Below, one piece after another: positions 32,447 to 43,970 of a stretch of 64,000 nucleotides of DNA. The notes below the pieces were generated by a model that was not told the origin of the DNA, did no database searches, and worked only from the letters and a program-made list of their open reading frames with translations. Source of the stretch: Blumeriella jaapii (lineage: Eukaryota; Ascomycota; Leotiomycetes; Helotiales; Drepanopezizaceae). The stretch is taken from positions 124,001 to 188,000 of the forward strand of contig VWND01000025.1 of the NCBI GenBank assembly GCA_009599575.1, given 5' to 3'. Position 1 is the first letter of the stretch; each line of letters begins with the position of its first letter. Made by a program: the position numbers and the translations under genes.

Positions 32447-34356
32447 AAAATTGACTAATATTAATATTTTTGGCTATTAATTCGGAAATAAGAGTTTCGA
32501 AGATTTTGTTTTCGTATTAAACAAACCCGACTTATATATTTTATTTTTTTATATTAATATTAGCATTTTTTATAAGCGCAAAGCTGATAAAGTACGATTT
32601 GTGAATTTTAGCGAATCCGGTAAAAATATTTTCGGAAGGATAAACGATTGGTTTGAAAAAGATAAAATAATAAGATTATTTTAATTAGTTATTAACGAGC
32701 TCGAAAGATTTATTACCGGCCGATTTTCTAATTTATTATTTGGCAGCCGATTTACAAAAAAACGATTTGATAATTTAGTAATCGGAATTTAATTTTTGCT
32801 AAAAAAAAAAAAAGTCTTATACGAAGTCCTACGCAACCGAAAAAAGGTTATAGCTTTCGATTTTACCGAAATAAGCTAATTTAGCTTTAACGTTACGTCT
32901 TATATCGATATTAAAACTGTATCGTATAAAGCCTGGCAAGAAAAGACCTTTTTAATTTCTAAAATCCTTTAGGATAAAGTCGTCGAAATGCTAAAAAAAC
33001 GAATTAAGCAAAAGATTTTCGAATTCTGCCACGGCCTATATAAAAACAAATGGTTTATTGTTATTAAAAAAAAGAAAAGCATTTACAGGTTTATTACCGC
33101 AATTGTCGAAATAAACAAAATAACGATACGAAACGTTAACGTGCTATTTAATATCGATTAATTTTCGAACGAATTCGCAGGATTAACGATCGCTTTTTCG
33201 ATTTATTTTCCGGCTACGACCATTTAGTATTTGATTTACGATTTCGAAATATAATAGCAATTTAAATATTAATCGGCCTGCTGCGTATAATTAAAATACT
33301 TATAGGAGCTATTAATTTAATCGCTTAATTCGTAAAAATCGTGTACAAAGTTTTTATAATTTGTATTTTTGATATTGCTTTTTTTTACGTTGACGACGTC
33401 GAAATGAAAAGTTTTAAATTATATTATAATAATAAGGAAATTTTTTTTAAAATTCGACGCTATATAATAGAATATATTTAAAACATCGACAAAATTATAA
33501 TTTGCTTCGAAAAAGCCAAAGCTATTATTGGCTTTCGATCAAAATTTTGTATATCCGAAATAAATATCGTCGGTTATATAATTAATAGCGCTGGCCGCTA
33601 TTTTTAACGAAAAAAAATTAAAAAGATTTACGAATAAAAAAAGTGTAAAAATATTATCGAAGCTAAAGCTTTTATTAGCGTTATGATTTATTATCGCAAT
33701 TAAATTAAAATTTTTTTTTAAAAAGCTATATTTATTTACGCTACGATAAAAAAAAGAATCGATTTCGTTTGGGAAAAAAAACAAAGCAAAGCTATAAAAA
33801 TTTTTAAAAGCGATTTTTTATCGGCCTTATCGCTTATGCGAATCGATTACAGCCCAGACGCAAAAGAAATCATTCTGACTGTCGACGCTAATATTTTCGA
33901 TTAAAAAGCTGTATTATAATAAATCGATAAAAATAAAAAACGGCATTTTTTACGATTCGAAAGCGGCTTATAATTTTTCGCGGAAGCACGCTACGATATT
34001 ATTAAACGAAAATATCGAGGCGTTTTTAAAATAATAAAAAAAATAAAAAGCGAATTATACGGCGTATATTTTATTTTAAAAATAAACGCAAAAGTTTTTG
34101 TCGATTAATTAAATAAAAAAGCTAATAATTTGCTAAAAGCATTCGTTATTAATTAAATAGCTTGGATGCGATTTATAGATTTCGAAGTTAAGTATATTAA
34201 AAAAATAATTAATATAGCGGCAAACGGCTTTTCGAAACGAAAACGCTTTTATCCGTTTGATTTCGCTAAATAAAGCAAACAAAATATTAACGAATAAATT
34301 GCTAACGAAATCGGCTGTTTCGTTATTTGCGCTTTAAGCTTTATAAAGCCAAAACC

Positions 34357-34452
34357 ATTCGCGTTGTTATTTCGGCTGGCACCGCGAGTAAAAAACATTA
34401 ATTTTCGGGCCGAAAAAGCATTCGCGTTATTATTTCGGCTGGCACCGCGAGT
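34357..34452 (+). repeat. 33-bp imperfect palindrome, two copies in B-I
   Basis: Copies lie at 34357-34389 and 34420-34452. Each has arms like ATTCGCG and CGCGAAT around a GGCACC-containing core, exactly 33 bp. The same unit occurs at 26398-26430, 32414-32446, 37485-37517, 45401-45433, 47345-47377, 47408-47440, 50479-50511 and 55873-55905. All ten have the GCAC/GCATCGCG side on the right. Confidence 0.75.
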
Positions 34453-36489
34453 AGATTTGACCGAAAACGATCGGGATAAGCCGATTAGCAACGAAAAAAA
34501 ACTTTTAATCGATAATTACGAAACCGAAGATTTTTATTTAATTGCATATTATTTAATTATTTTAGCTAAATTATTTAACGTGCCAAATTATTAGTTTAAA
34601 TTATTTACCAAGCTTTCGATTATATTTTAGCCGATAGAAAATTATATAAAATAGAAAATAATATATATTAAAAACGATTAGTAATAAATAATAAGGCCGA
34701 TAAGTTTTAAATAATAAAAAAAGCCTACGAAAAAGTGTTTTATAAAAAAGCAAAAGCTATTTATTACCGAATCAAAAACGATTTTTAATAAAAAAAGTAT
34801 TTCGAAAACTGCAAAGCTTTCGTTAAAAGCTGCATTTTTTATTAAAAACGAAAGCCTGGCCGAAAAAAAAACTTATTATATCCGACGTAGTTTTTTAAAA
34901 TCTGAAAAAAGATTAATTTCGATATTATACGCGTATTAATTACCGATCGCGGTTATATATGCTTCGTATTCGCTATTAACGATTTATCCGAATGGCTTGA
35001 AAAACGATTTTTCCGAAACGCTATTTCCGAAATTATAGCGACTTTTTTTTAAAAAAACGTTATATATCGATACGGTTTGTTTAGCAAATTAAACGTCGAT
35101 AATAAATCCGAAAATAAAAGCGTTGTCGAAACTTTTATAAAAAAATACGGTATTTAGCGTATTTAAATTTTAGCTTATAATTCGAAAGGCAACGGATCCG
35201 TTAAACGAAATTATAAAAATATTTTTAACGGCTTTTTAAAAGCTATTCGAAAAAGTTATAAGCGTTGGTCGCGGAAATTTTCGGAAATGCTTTTTGTTAT
35301 GCGTATATATATATACGCTTTTATTAAAGTAATTTTATTTTTTATTTAATACGGCAGAAACGCTCGATTGCTTTTGGAAATAAAATGGCTTGTGTAAAGG
35401 TTTTATAACGTAGTTAAAATAAAAATAAAAGCAGATTTATTAATAATAAAATTTAAGCAGTTCGATTACCGCGATATAAATATAAAAAAAATGATTTTAA
35501 AAAAAAAAAGATATAAGAAGGCAGCTAAAAAAGTTTAAAATAAAATTAAGGTTTTAAAAAAAACGTTAATTAAAAAAGAAGATTTGGTTTTAGTTTACGA
35601 CGTTTAGCGCGCTATTAACAAATCGGCCGATATTAAATTTAATTATAAATAGCTCGGATTTTACGAAGTATGCGAAGCCGAGTTAAATAAAAGCTATTAT
35701 AAGCTTACGGAATTCGATAAAACAAAACTGAAGGAAACGTTCGCCGCTAACCGGTTAAAACGATTTTACAAAAAAAATTAGCAAATATATCTTTTGGATT
35801 TTGATTTAGACAACGATTCCGATTTCAGCGAATCCGACGACGATCGACCAAAGCGATTATATTTCTGAAAAAAAAAAAGCCTAATCCTCTGGAAAGGTCT
35901 GGAAACAACCGGACGATATCCCCGCTACTGAAAGCATAGTTTAAGTCGTGATTCCATTTATAACCGAAAAAAAAAAAGTATTTATAAAATTGTTTATTAA
36001 TTGTTTTATTATTTTTGCTATTTATTGTTTTTTTTTTATTATACACTATTTTACTATTTTCGTTTTGCTTTGCTTGTATATAATTTAATTATTTTGTTTT
36101 ATATATATTATTTATTTTTAAGATTTTTTTTTATATTATTTGGGATATTTATTGTATTTTTTTTTGTTTGATTGTATTTTTGTTTATTAAAACAAAAGCT
36201 TTGTATATGTTTAAGCCGTATATTTGATATATTTATACCGTTCGCATATTTTACGAAAACTATTTTTTATACATTTTATTATTTACTACTTTTTGTATTA
36301 TTTATTTTTTTCGTTATTTTAAACGAATGCCTATTTGAACAATTATAATTTATTAGAAAAACAGCATACGGATTTCCGTAACTTTTGAATACAAATATTT
36401 TATAATTTTTGTATTTTTTTTTATTTATTTTTTAATAAATATAATATACTTTTTTAATTAATAAACCTATCGATATTATATCGTTTCCT

Positions 36490-39400
36490 AAGCAAAGCGT
36501 TGTTAAATTTAGCAAACTTATTTTTAATTTATTTTAAAACGGAATTATTATACGCAATTTTTTTAAATTTAAGCAAATATATAATACCGCTATTTTAAAT
36601 TAATAAACAGCTTTCGTAAAAACGTTTATAAAATAATTCGATATAATAACTAAAAACGTTAACGAATTTTTATTCGATTACGAAGGTTTCGTTAAAGCTG
36701 AATTCGTTCGCAAAGATTTTAATTACGATAAGTTTTTATTAAATTACGATAACGTTTTAAAAGCTTTCGAAGCAAAAAAAACTCGAAATAATAAAAAAAA
36801 AAATGATAAATCGAATATTGCGTTTCCTGCCAAATCAATAAAAAAAGGATATTCAAAAATACGTTTTTAGCAAAATTATTAGTATTATTTTATTTCGGCA
36901 TTTCGCTCGCTTTTTCGAAATTATTATTTTTACGAAAAAAAAAATTTGAATACTAAACGTTTATATTTTTAAAACGCAAGTTTTAAAAGCTAATAATTCA
37001 AAAGCTCGCAGATTTATAAGCTTTTTTACAGCTGTTTGCAAACTAATTGACGACGTTATGCAATCGCTAAAAAAAGTTTTAATCGGCTGCGAAATTTTAA
37101 GTTTAACTTTTTTTTAAAGCAAAAAACTAAGCGTCGCTAAATGCGGCATTTTTATATCGAAAGAAAAAAACGACGCTATTCCGATATTTTAAATTTACGA
37201 CGACGAAAAAAACGAGAAAGCTAATATTATTTTCGTTAGTTCGAAAAAATATACGCGGTAATAATTAATACTTTTAAAACAGCTAAAACAATTCGACGAT
37301 TTTTATTTTCGATTGTCGAAAACGAATCCGAAAACGAAATTAAAAGCGTTACAGCAAATAATCGCTTATTCGAATATAAAAAACTTATTATATTTATAAA
37401 AACGATTTCGAAAAAAACAAAAATAAAAAACGTAAAAAAGCGCGCCGATATTTCCGAAACTTTTTTTGTTCGAAAAAGAAAATTATTCGCGTCGTTAGCA
37501 GAAAAAGCATCGCGAATAAAAACAGCCGGAAATCGACGCCGAGTTATAGCTTTTAAATTAATTAATAGAAAACGCGACGATTTTACGGAATTAAACTTAA
37601 AAAACGCCGGCATTCCGAAAAAGAAAAATTTAAACGATTTTAAATTTGATTTTTCGAAATTAAATACGTAAATACCGAAAACGCTTGCTGCGTTTAAAAA
37701 CGTCGTACCGCTATCGCTAATATTTTAGATTTTAATAAAAGCATTTAAGATTTCGATTATTATACGATTCGACCGAAAAGGCTTGGAAAAAAATATCGAA
37801 ATTATCGCGAAAAAAATTATACAAAAAGTATAAAATCAGATTATTTTATTTAAAACTTTTGCTTTTAACGACGAAACGATTTAAAAGTTTTATTTCGATA
37901 TTTTTATACAAAAACCAAATAAATCCGTCAGCTTTTTTTTTTTTGCTTTAAACGAAAATTAAATTAAGCTTTTTTCGGAAAATTGCAAATGTAATACGCC
38001 GGAATAAATAAAAAAGATTTTTAAAAACGATAATTCGTTTTTATTCGAATTTTTTTTCGTTAAGAAACTTCGATTTTTTAATTTCGTTTTTACGAATAAC
38101 GTTAACGCCAAAAAAAACGGCAAGTTTTGCTATTTTCATATGCGTTATTACGCGGCGTATTGCGATTTAATTATAAAAGAAATTAACGTTATCGGCTTCG
38201 CTGATCGATTCGTTGCTATTAAAAATTCGGATTACGACGTATTCGAAATTAATTTTAATAATTAATTTATATTTCGACGAAAACTGCGAAAACTATTTAA
38301 GCGCGTGCTAAAGCTTATTTAAGCTACGCAAATTTTAAAACAAATCTTAAGGTTTTCAGCGCGATTATAAAACTCGATTGAAACGTAAAAAAATAAAAGT
38401 AATAAGTATTTTTAAAAGCCGACTTTTTTGGTTTTTCGACCGAAAGTGTGTTTTAAAATTTATTTAAACTAAGCTGCGAATTCGTTAATTATATAAAATT
38501 TTATAACGAAAAAAACAAATTATTATTATATTTTATAAAAAAAAAAGTAGTTATATATAAGCATTATTTCCGATTGGTTAAAACCCAAAAAGCGCTTACA
38601 GTTTTTTTCGCTAATATGCTTTACAGTTTTATTTAACAAGTTTTTAAAATACATCCCGGCTTTTACTTCGCTGTTTTAATTATTCGAAACTTTGGAAACT
38701 ACCGCTTCGTGGCATATTTTGACGTTTCGATCGCTTTAGGTTTCGCTGGCCTCGATCGTATTACAATTATAAAATTCGATATCGCCGATTTTTAAAAAAA
38801 GGAAAAAACCGAAGATTTTACCGACGTCATTTTCGATTATTACGTTTTGCTTGCATTCGTATATAATTCGGAAATAATCGAAATTTATTTGTAATTATAT
38901 TACGACGCTAAATTAATTAAAACTATTCAGAAAAGCCTAGCTTTTTCGTATTTTAGCGCGTTTAAAATAATAGCCTCGGCTATTTTATCGGACTACGAAA
39001 TTAAAAATTACGGAGTAGAAAATAAAATGATTTTTGTCAGCTTTTCGATTAAGCAAAAGGTTTTCGTTAAATTCAGGATTTAAAAAACCGACGGCGCGAT
39101 ACTAATTTATTCGAATAATTATACGGCGCAAAAGTATAAAAACTATTTCGAAAACGATAATTCGATAAATAATTTAATATTGTTTATATTACGGCGAAAG
39201 TAATTATAGCATTTTCGGTGGTTTCGACTGCAAACGATTATTTCCGAATTATTTCGTAGAATAGTTTTTTTTACAGGTTTCGAAACTTTTTTAAAAACAT
39301 TCGTCGGCAAATAACCGTAGTCCGACCTATCAGTTTTACGCGAAATAAAAGCGTTAATCGGTTTTAATTACGACGAATTAATCGATTATTTTTACGATTT

Positions 39401-39700
39401 CAACACAAAACTTTTTAGCGCTTTTTGTAAAGCGTAGGACCACGTTTAGAAGCTGAAATTTATTATCTACGGAAAAAAATCGTAGAAAATATCCGTTGCG
39501 GCGGCATTTAATAATATTATCGACGAAAAAGCTATTAAAATATTCGTAAATTTAAACGATATTTCGATTAACATTTTATCGAGCCATTTTTTAAAAAAGC
39601 AGAATGAATAAAATAATTTAAACGATAAGCGAAACGCTATCCTTTTATAGAAGCCAATAGCAAAAAGGCCAAGAACGGATTAGAAAATTAAAATAATATA
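36490..39700 (+). pseudogene. B-family extra coding-like segment downstream of pol
   Basis: About 3.2 kb between the post-pol AT spacer and the 3' LTR keeps codon-like structure on plus, with RIP stops. Examples are FKLINRKRDDFTELNLKNAG, LAAFKNVVPL, FNFVFTNNVNAKKNGKFCYF, HMRYYAAYCDLIIKEI and FADRFVAIKNSDYDVFEI. I recognise no family. The same segment at the same place in B-II (about 49500-52690) shows it is a stable part of the element. It could encode a very large accessory protein (about 1000 residues if uninterrupted), an env-like product or a captured host gene. Confidence 0.6.
37485..37517 (+). repeat. 33-bp module in the extra segment of B-I
   Basis: Both arms are intact (ATTCGCG and CGCGAAT), with core TCGTTAGCAGAAAAAGCAT. 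The equivalent B-II copy is at 50479-50511. Confidence 0.7.
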
Positions 39701-39829
39701 AGATTAAAAAGTTCGGTTTTTAATTAATTGATTTTTAAATTATATAAGATAAACTAGATTATATTTATTAAAATTATATTTTTTTTTGATTGTAATCAAA
39801 AACGATTACGTATATTGTTTGGGACAGAA

Positions 39830-40096
39830 TATAAAACGGTAATATTTTGTATTAATAGAAGTTAATAGTTTTAATTATGATCGAAGCATGGATTTTTCCG
39901 AGACCTTTTGCTATTGATTATTTTTAACAGATATAAAAGCAAAGCATCCTTTTAAATAATATTATAAGCACGCAGTTTAATTTATACTTTTATTTATTTT
40001 TCTTTTTTTTTTTTCAGTTTTTTCTAGGGATTTCCTAAACTATTTTACCCACCGACATATGGCCGTATCAGTCTGGTTTTCCTACCTACTTTTACA
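39830..40096 (+). repeat. B-I 3' LTR
   Basis: The 267-bp LTR runs TATAAAACGG to CTACTTTTACA and retains the unmutated TTTTACA end. A short purine-rich GGGACAGAA precedes it and may be the polypurine tract. Confidence 0.88.
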
Positions 40097-40673
40097 CAAG
40101 AAATTAATAAAATTTTTTTAAACAGGCGATTTATTATTACAAAAGCGAAATCGTATTTATTTTCGTTTAATAAAAGCTTCGTAAAATCCATCGTTAAATA
40201 TTAATAAAATCTGCTGAATATAGGCAAAAGCTTTAAAAAGCCCGGATTTTTATCGCGCTTAACTTTTATTCGTATGCAACGACAATTCGAAACGTATTAT
40301 TATATATTTGCTTTTATAGTTTTTTAATAGTATTTGCGACCGAACAAAAGTTTTATTTTTTTTATTTCAGCGTATACTACGTAAAATTGTTCGTAAATAT
40401 ATCGGATTAAAAAAGTTCGTAATTTAAAAAGTTTTAAAAATATTATTAATTTACTTTAAAAAAACAATTTATTCTATCGCAGTTAATAATTAAAATTATA
40501 ATTGCGAATTTGTATTCGTTGCGCTTCGAAAAAAAAAAAGTTTTTATTAGCTTACAGCAAATCGTTTATAATTGTATAATTATATATATCGTATACGATT
40601 ACGAAAATTAAATTTGCGGATTTTTTTGTAAATATTTTATTTTTTTCGCTTTTGCTGTTTTTTTCGGAAAAAG

Positions 40674-40941
40674 TGTGACGATTTAATCAGTCGGAGGGCT
40701 GGGAGATCAGTCAACTGGTCGCCGTGTTTATATGGTATAAGAAACGAGCTTTTGGTTCTGTAACAAAAATATTTATTTAGAATTAATAACTGCAAAAGGC
40801 AAAGGTGCTAAAAAAAAAAGTGTTTTATATATATAAATAGTTTCCGCAGTTGATGGAAGATTTACCAAAAGACCAGGAAGCTTGCAGCTACACGTAGTTG
40901 CTGGGATAACGAAAAAGATGGCAAAAGAATAAATCGTTATA
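40674..40941 (-). repeat. A-II 3' LTR
   Basis: On plus it reads TGTGACGATTTAATC to TCGTTATA, 268 bp, and is followed by the same integrase-end sequence seen after 22767. Confidence 0.9.
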
Positions 40942-41785
40942 TTATTTTTCCGTCCGAAAAAAGCGCGCTTTCGAGCTTTTATTTATTGGTACGTCGCTAT
41001 TCAAATGATCGTATAAATTTAAATTTTCGGAATACGCTTTTAGCCAGTTTATAAATTTTGCAGAAGGACCGGAAAGCTTTTTATGCGTTAAGTAAAAGTC
41101 GCGCATTTTTAAAGGAGCGTATATAAAATCAAACGCGGAGTATTATATAAGATTTTTATTTAAGCTTATTTAAAAAGCTTTGTATTAAAGGGTTTTCCGT
41201 TGCATTCGATAAGCGATTAATTTTTCGATTTCGTATTTAAGCTTATTAATTATATTAATAAGTTTAAAAATTGAATTAATCTGATTTAAAAACGCGTTGT
41301 TAGCTGTTTTACGCAGTCGATTAGCGTAACTGGATATACGTTTATAATATTAAAAAGATTTAGCTTAAATGCGTTATCGAAAATTTTAATTATAATTTTG
41401 AAAAGGCCGTTTATAGGATTGTCGAGTTTGCGAAAGGGCCGAAAGGTCGGAAATAAACGTATATCGAGCCAAACGTAATCGTTAACGTCGAAATCGATCG
41501 CGCGGCGAAATTTATTCGCATTTTTTTTTATTTTGTCGTAGGTTTATTAAAAATACGATTTAGCGAGGTTTTAAGCGTCGTAATGGCGGCGAGCGTACGC
41601 ACGAGCTTCGTTTGCGTTTAATTTGTATAAAAAATTGGAAAAAAAGGAAGTATCGAGCTTTTAGTTTTAATTAATATAAGAAATATAATCGTATACGATT
41701 TTAAAAAATAAAAAGCCGTTTAGATTTTCGTAAAAAAAAATTATTTAAACGAAATTTATTATTAGAAGAAATTCGCTTTAATTAT

Positions 41786-42052
41786 TATAAAACGGTGATA
41801 CCTTGTATTAATAGGAGTTGGTAGTTTTAGCTATGATCGAGGCATAAACCCCTCCGAAACCCCCAGCCACTGACTACCTTCAACAGGTATAAGAGCAAGG
41901 CATCCCTTTAGAAAGTACCATAAGCATATAATTTAATTCATATCTTTATTTATTTTTCTTTTTCTTTTTTCAGTCTTTTTTAAAAATTCCCTAGATTATT
42001 TTACCTACCGACATATGGCCGTATCAGTTTGGTTTTCTTATCTACTTTTATA
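41786..42052 (+). repeat. B-II 5' LTR
   Basis: 267 bp, TATAAAACGGTGATACC to CTACTTTTATA. Confidence 0.9.
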
Positions 42053-42821
42053 TTTAATAATTTACATAAGGATTTAAATTTCGGTGTTTCGTTTTTATAT
42101 ATTCGCCGATGCATTTTTCAAATTTACAATTAAAATCGATTTCGATATTTCGCCACTACGGCTTAAAAAATCTTTCGTATAATATTATTCGCAGTTGTAT
42201 TATATAAAAACTTTTAATAACTTTTTTTATTTTGCGTATAATTATTAAATTACAAAAGTGCAATATATTTTAGAAACGTTTGAAATTACGGTCAGGCAAT
42301 TCTGAACCGTGCGAAGTTTAAAGCTCGAAAATCGCTTTTTTGTTTAAAAATAACAAATCGAATATTAATTCGTACGCTTCGATCGCTGCGCTCGGCTTTT
42401 TTGATTTAAATTTCTTTTGATTAAACGCTTGGCGAAAACTTAACCTTTTAATTTTACGTTTTATAATTATAGCAATTATAATTTGCGGCTTTTTATTAAA
42501 AATAATAAAAAAATGGCTGTACATGTATTAGTTTAAGCCACGGAATATCGAAACCGTAAATTATATAACAATATTATATTAATTTAATTAATTTATTGGA
42601 AACAAGTTTTTTAATATATTACCTAAATATTTAAACGTAATCTTATTTTATTTAATTCTTTTAAAAAATATAAAAACTTTCTTAATAGCTTTTCTATTAA
42701 AAACGATTTTTTTTATATTAAAGATTTTTAATTTGTAATTTCAGAAAACATTTATTTATTCAATTTAAATCCTACCAACATTTTTACTAATATTATAAAC
42801 AACGACGCTTTTCGTTTTTTT

Positions 42822-43970
42822 ATGCGAGGCCGCATGCCCCTCTCTGGCTCTTTTAATACACTTTTATTCAGTGGCGCCAACGTTACCGATTTTATTAAAA
42901 AATATAAAAAAACCTGCGAAAATTTCGAAATTTTTAAAACTAAAATATTCGACAAACTCCCTCGCTATTATAATTTAATTACTAAAAATATTATTAAATC
43001 GATAAATAAATAAAAAGCTATTAAAGCTCGAAACTGGCGCAAATTAATTAAAGTTTTAAAATCGGAATTTCGAAATTACGATCGCTAGCAAATTCGCGAT
43101 ACTATCGCTTTTTTTAAACAATTTATTATAACAATCCGCCAAGCCAAAAAACTTAAAGCCTATTATCGTATTTATACGAAAGTTTTTAACGTTTTCGTTA
43201 ACAAAAAAGTTTTAAGCGAGGTTAAGCAAAAAAAATTGTTTTTATTTGGCTTTTCAACCAGCATTCGCAATAAAACCATTAAACATTTTAAAATCGATAA
43301 ACAAAACTCTAAAACCTTCGATTAATATTTCAAATTTGTAAAATTCGTTTTTAAACAAAACTAAAGCGAACGTACTATTAAAGCTATAAACCAAAAGAAA
43401 TCTTTTTTTTTTATTTATAAAAAAAACGTAAAAGCTTTAATATAAAAATATGCCCAGCTATTAAAAGTTACCGAAATCGCTAAAAAACAATCAATTATTA
43501 TATTATTCAATCGTTTTGCAAAGTTTACAAATTTAAAAAAGCTTAACAAAAATATCGAAACTTTCGTATTAAAATTTACCGATATTAAAATTTAAAAATT
43601 TTAAAGCAAAATCGAAAGTTTTATATAATAGTAAAAAAAACTTTTTTACGTTAACTCGGATAATAAAAACGATTAAAATAATTTTTACAATAATTACTTT
43701 TTTTAAAATGCGCGAAGCGATCAGCTTCGCCAAGCCACCGTAAAAGTAATAACTGCCTAATAGCAACTTTTTTTTATGCTAGCGATTAAAATCAGCGAAA
43801 TACTAATTATAATAATAATTATTAAAAAAAAAGAAAAAACCAACGCGGAAATTAAAATCGCGGCTATTGAAATAATAAAAGTAATTATTAAAACAAATCT
43901 CGTAGCCTTAAATGTGAATTTTGTAATAACAAAGAAATTTACTGCGAAAAATCCTATATTCGCTTAAAAT
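42822..43970 (+). pseudogene. B-II gag remnant
   Basis: It starts MRGRMPLSGSFNTLLFSG then ANVTDFIKKYKK, parallel to B-I. This N-terminus appears closer to the unmutated family consensus in places. Stops follow from about 43010. Confidence 0.75.

Larger units (their letters stand above)
31900..35880 (+). pseudogene. B-I pol remnant: protease, RT, RNase H, integrase
   Basis: Protease: LFDNKTEINCINQ at about 31970-32015 (family D[ST]G changed to DNK). RT: WFIVIKKKKSIYRFI (from about 33050), and FYVDDVEMKS with the catalytic YVDD intact at 33386-33397. RNase H-like: about 33840-34250, with DYSPDAKEIILTVDA. Integrase: a Cys pair region near 34810-34860, then TDRGY (about 34945), VDNKSENK (about 35095) and a conserved Glu in NGSVKRN-type context near 35190. 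A C-terminal basic part ends about 35870. Many stops interrupt the frame. Confidence 0.85.
22383..40096 (+). mobile_element. B-I: 11.3-kb Ty3/gypsy element, its left LTR split by A-I
   Basis: The left LTR is 22383-22499 plus 28913-29063, and the right LTR is 39830-40096. The LTRs begin TGTAAAA or TATAAAA and end TTTTATA or TTTTACA. A 4-bp duplication CAAG flanks the element (22379-22382 and 40097-40100). The order is primer-binding site (29066-29091), gag-like (29836-31080), protease, reverse transcriptase, RNase H, integrase (to about 35870), an AT-rich spacer, then an extra 3.2-kb coding-like segment (36490-39700). B-II at 41786 has the same layout, so the extra segment belongs to the family. 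Confidence 0.9.
21006..40673 (-). mobile_element. C-I: minus-strand Ty3/gypsy-like element of family C, broken by B-I
   Basis: The left piece is 21006-22382, starting with the 3' LTR (21006-21281). The right piece is 40097-40673. Between them lies B-I, with its duplication CAAG on both sides. On the minus strand the two pieces join into integrase-like coding sequence, with an ISDR-type segment at about 22290. A purine tract (AAAAAGAAGAATAA on the minus strand) abuts the 3' LTR, as expected for a polypurine tract. The element continues into DNA displaced by A-II at 40674, so its 5' end is not in this piece. RIP has destroyed all frames. Confidence 0.7.

Noticed and set aside
35900..36490. Possible gene between pol and the extra segment of B-I
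   Set aside because: Very AT-rich with no coding-like structure; the same spacer in B-II (about 48930-49490) has only a hydrophobic low-complexity frame.
37236..37613. 125-codon minus-strand ORF, repeated at 50230-50607
   Set aside because: It is conserved only because the two B copies are homologous; the plus strand carries the coding-like frame, and this one is antisense to it.
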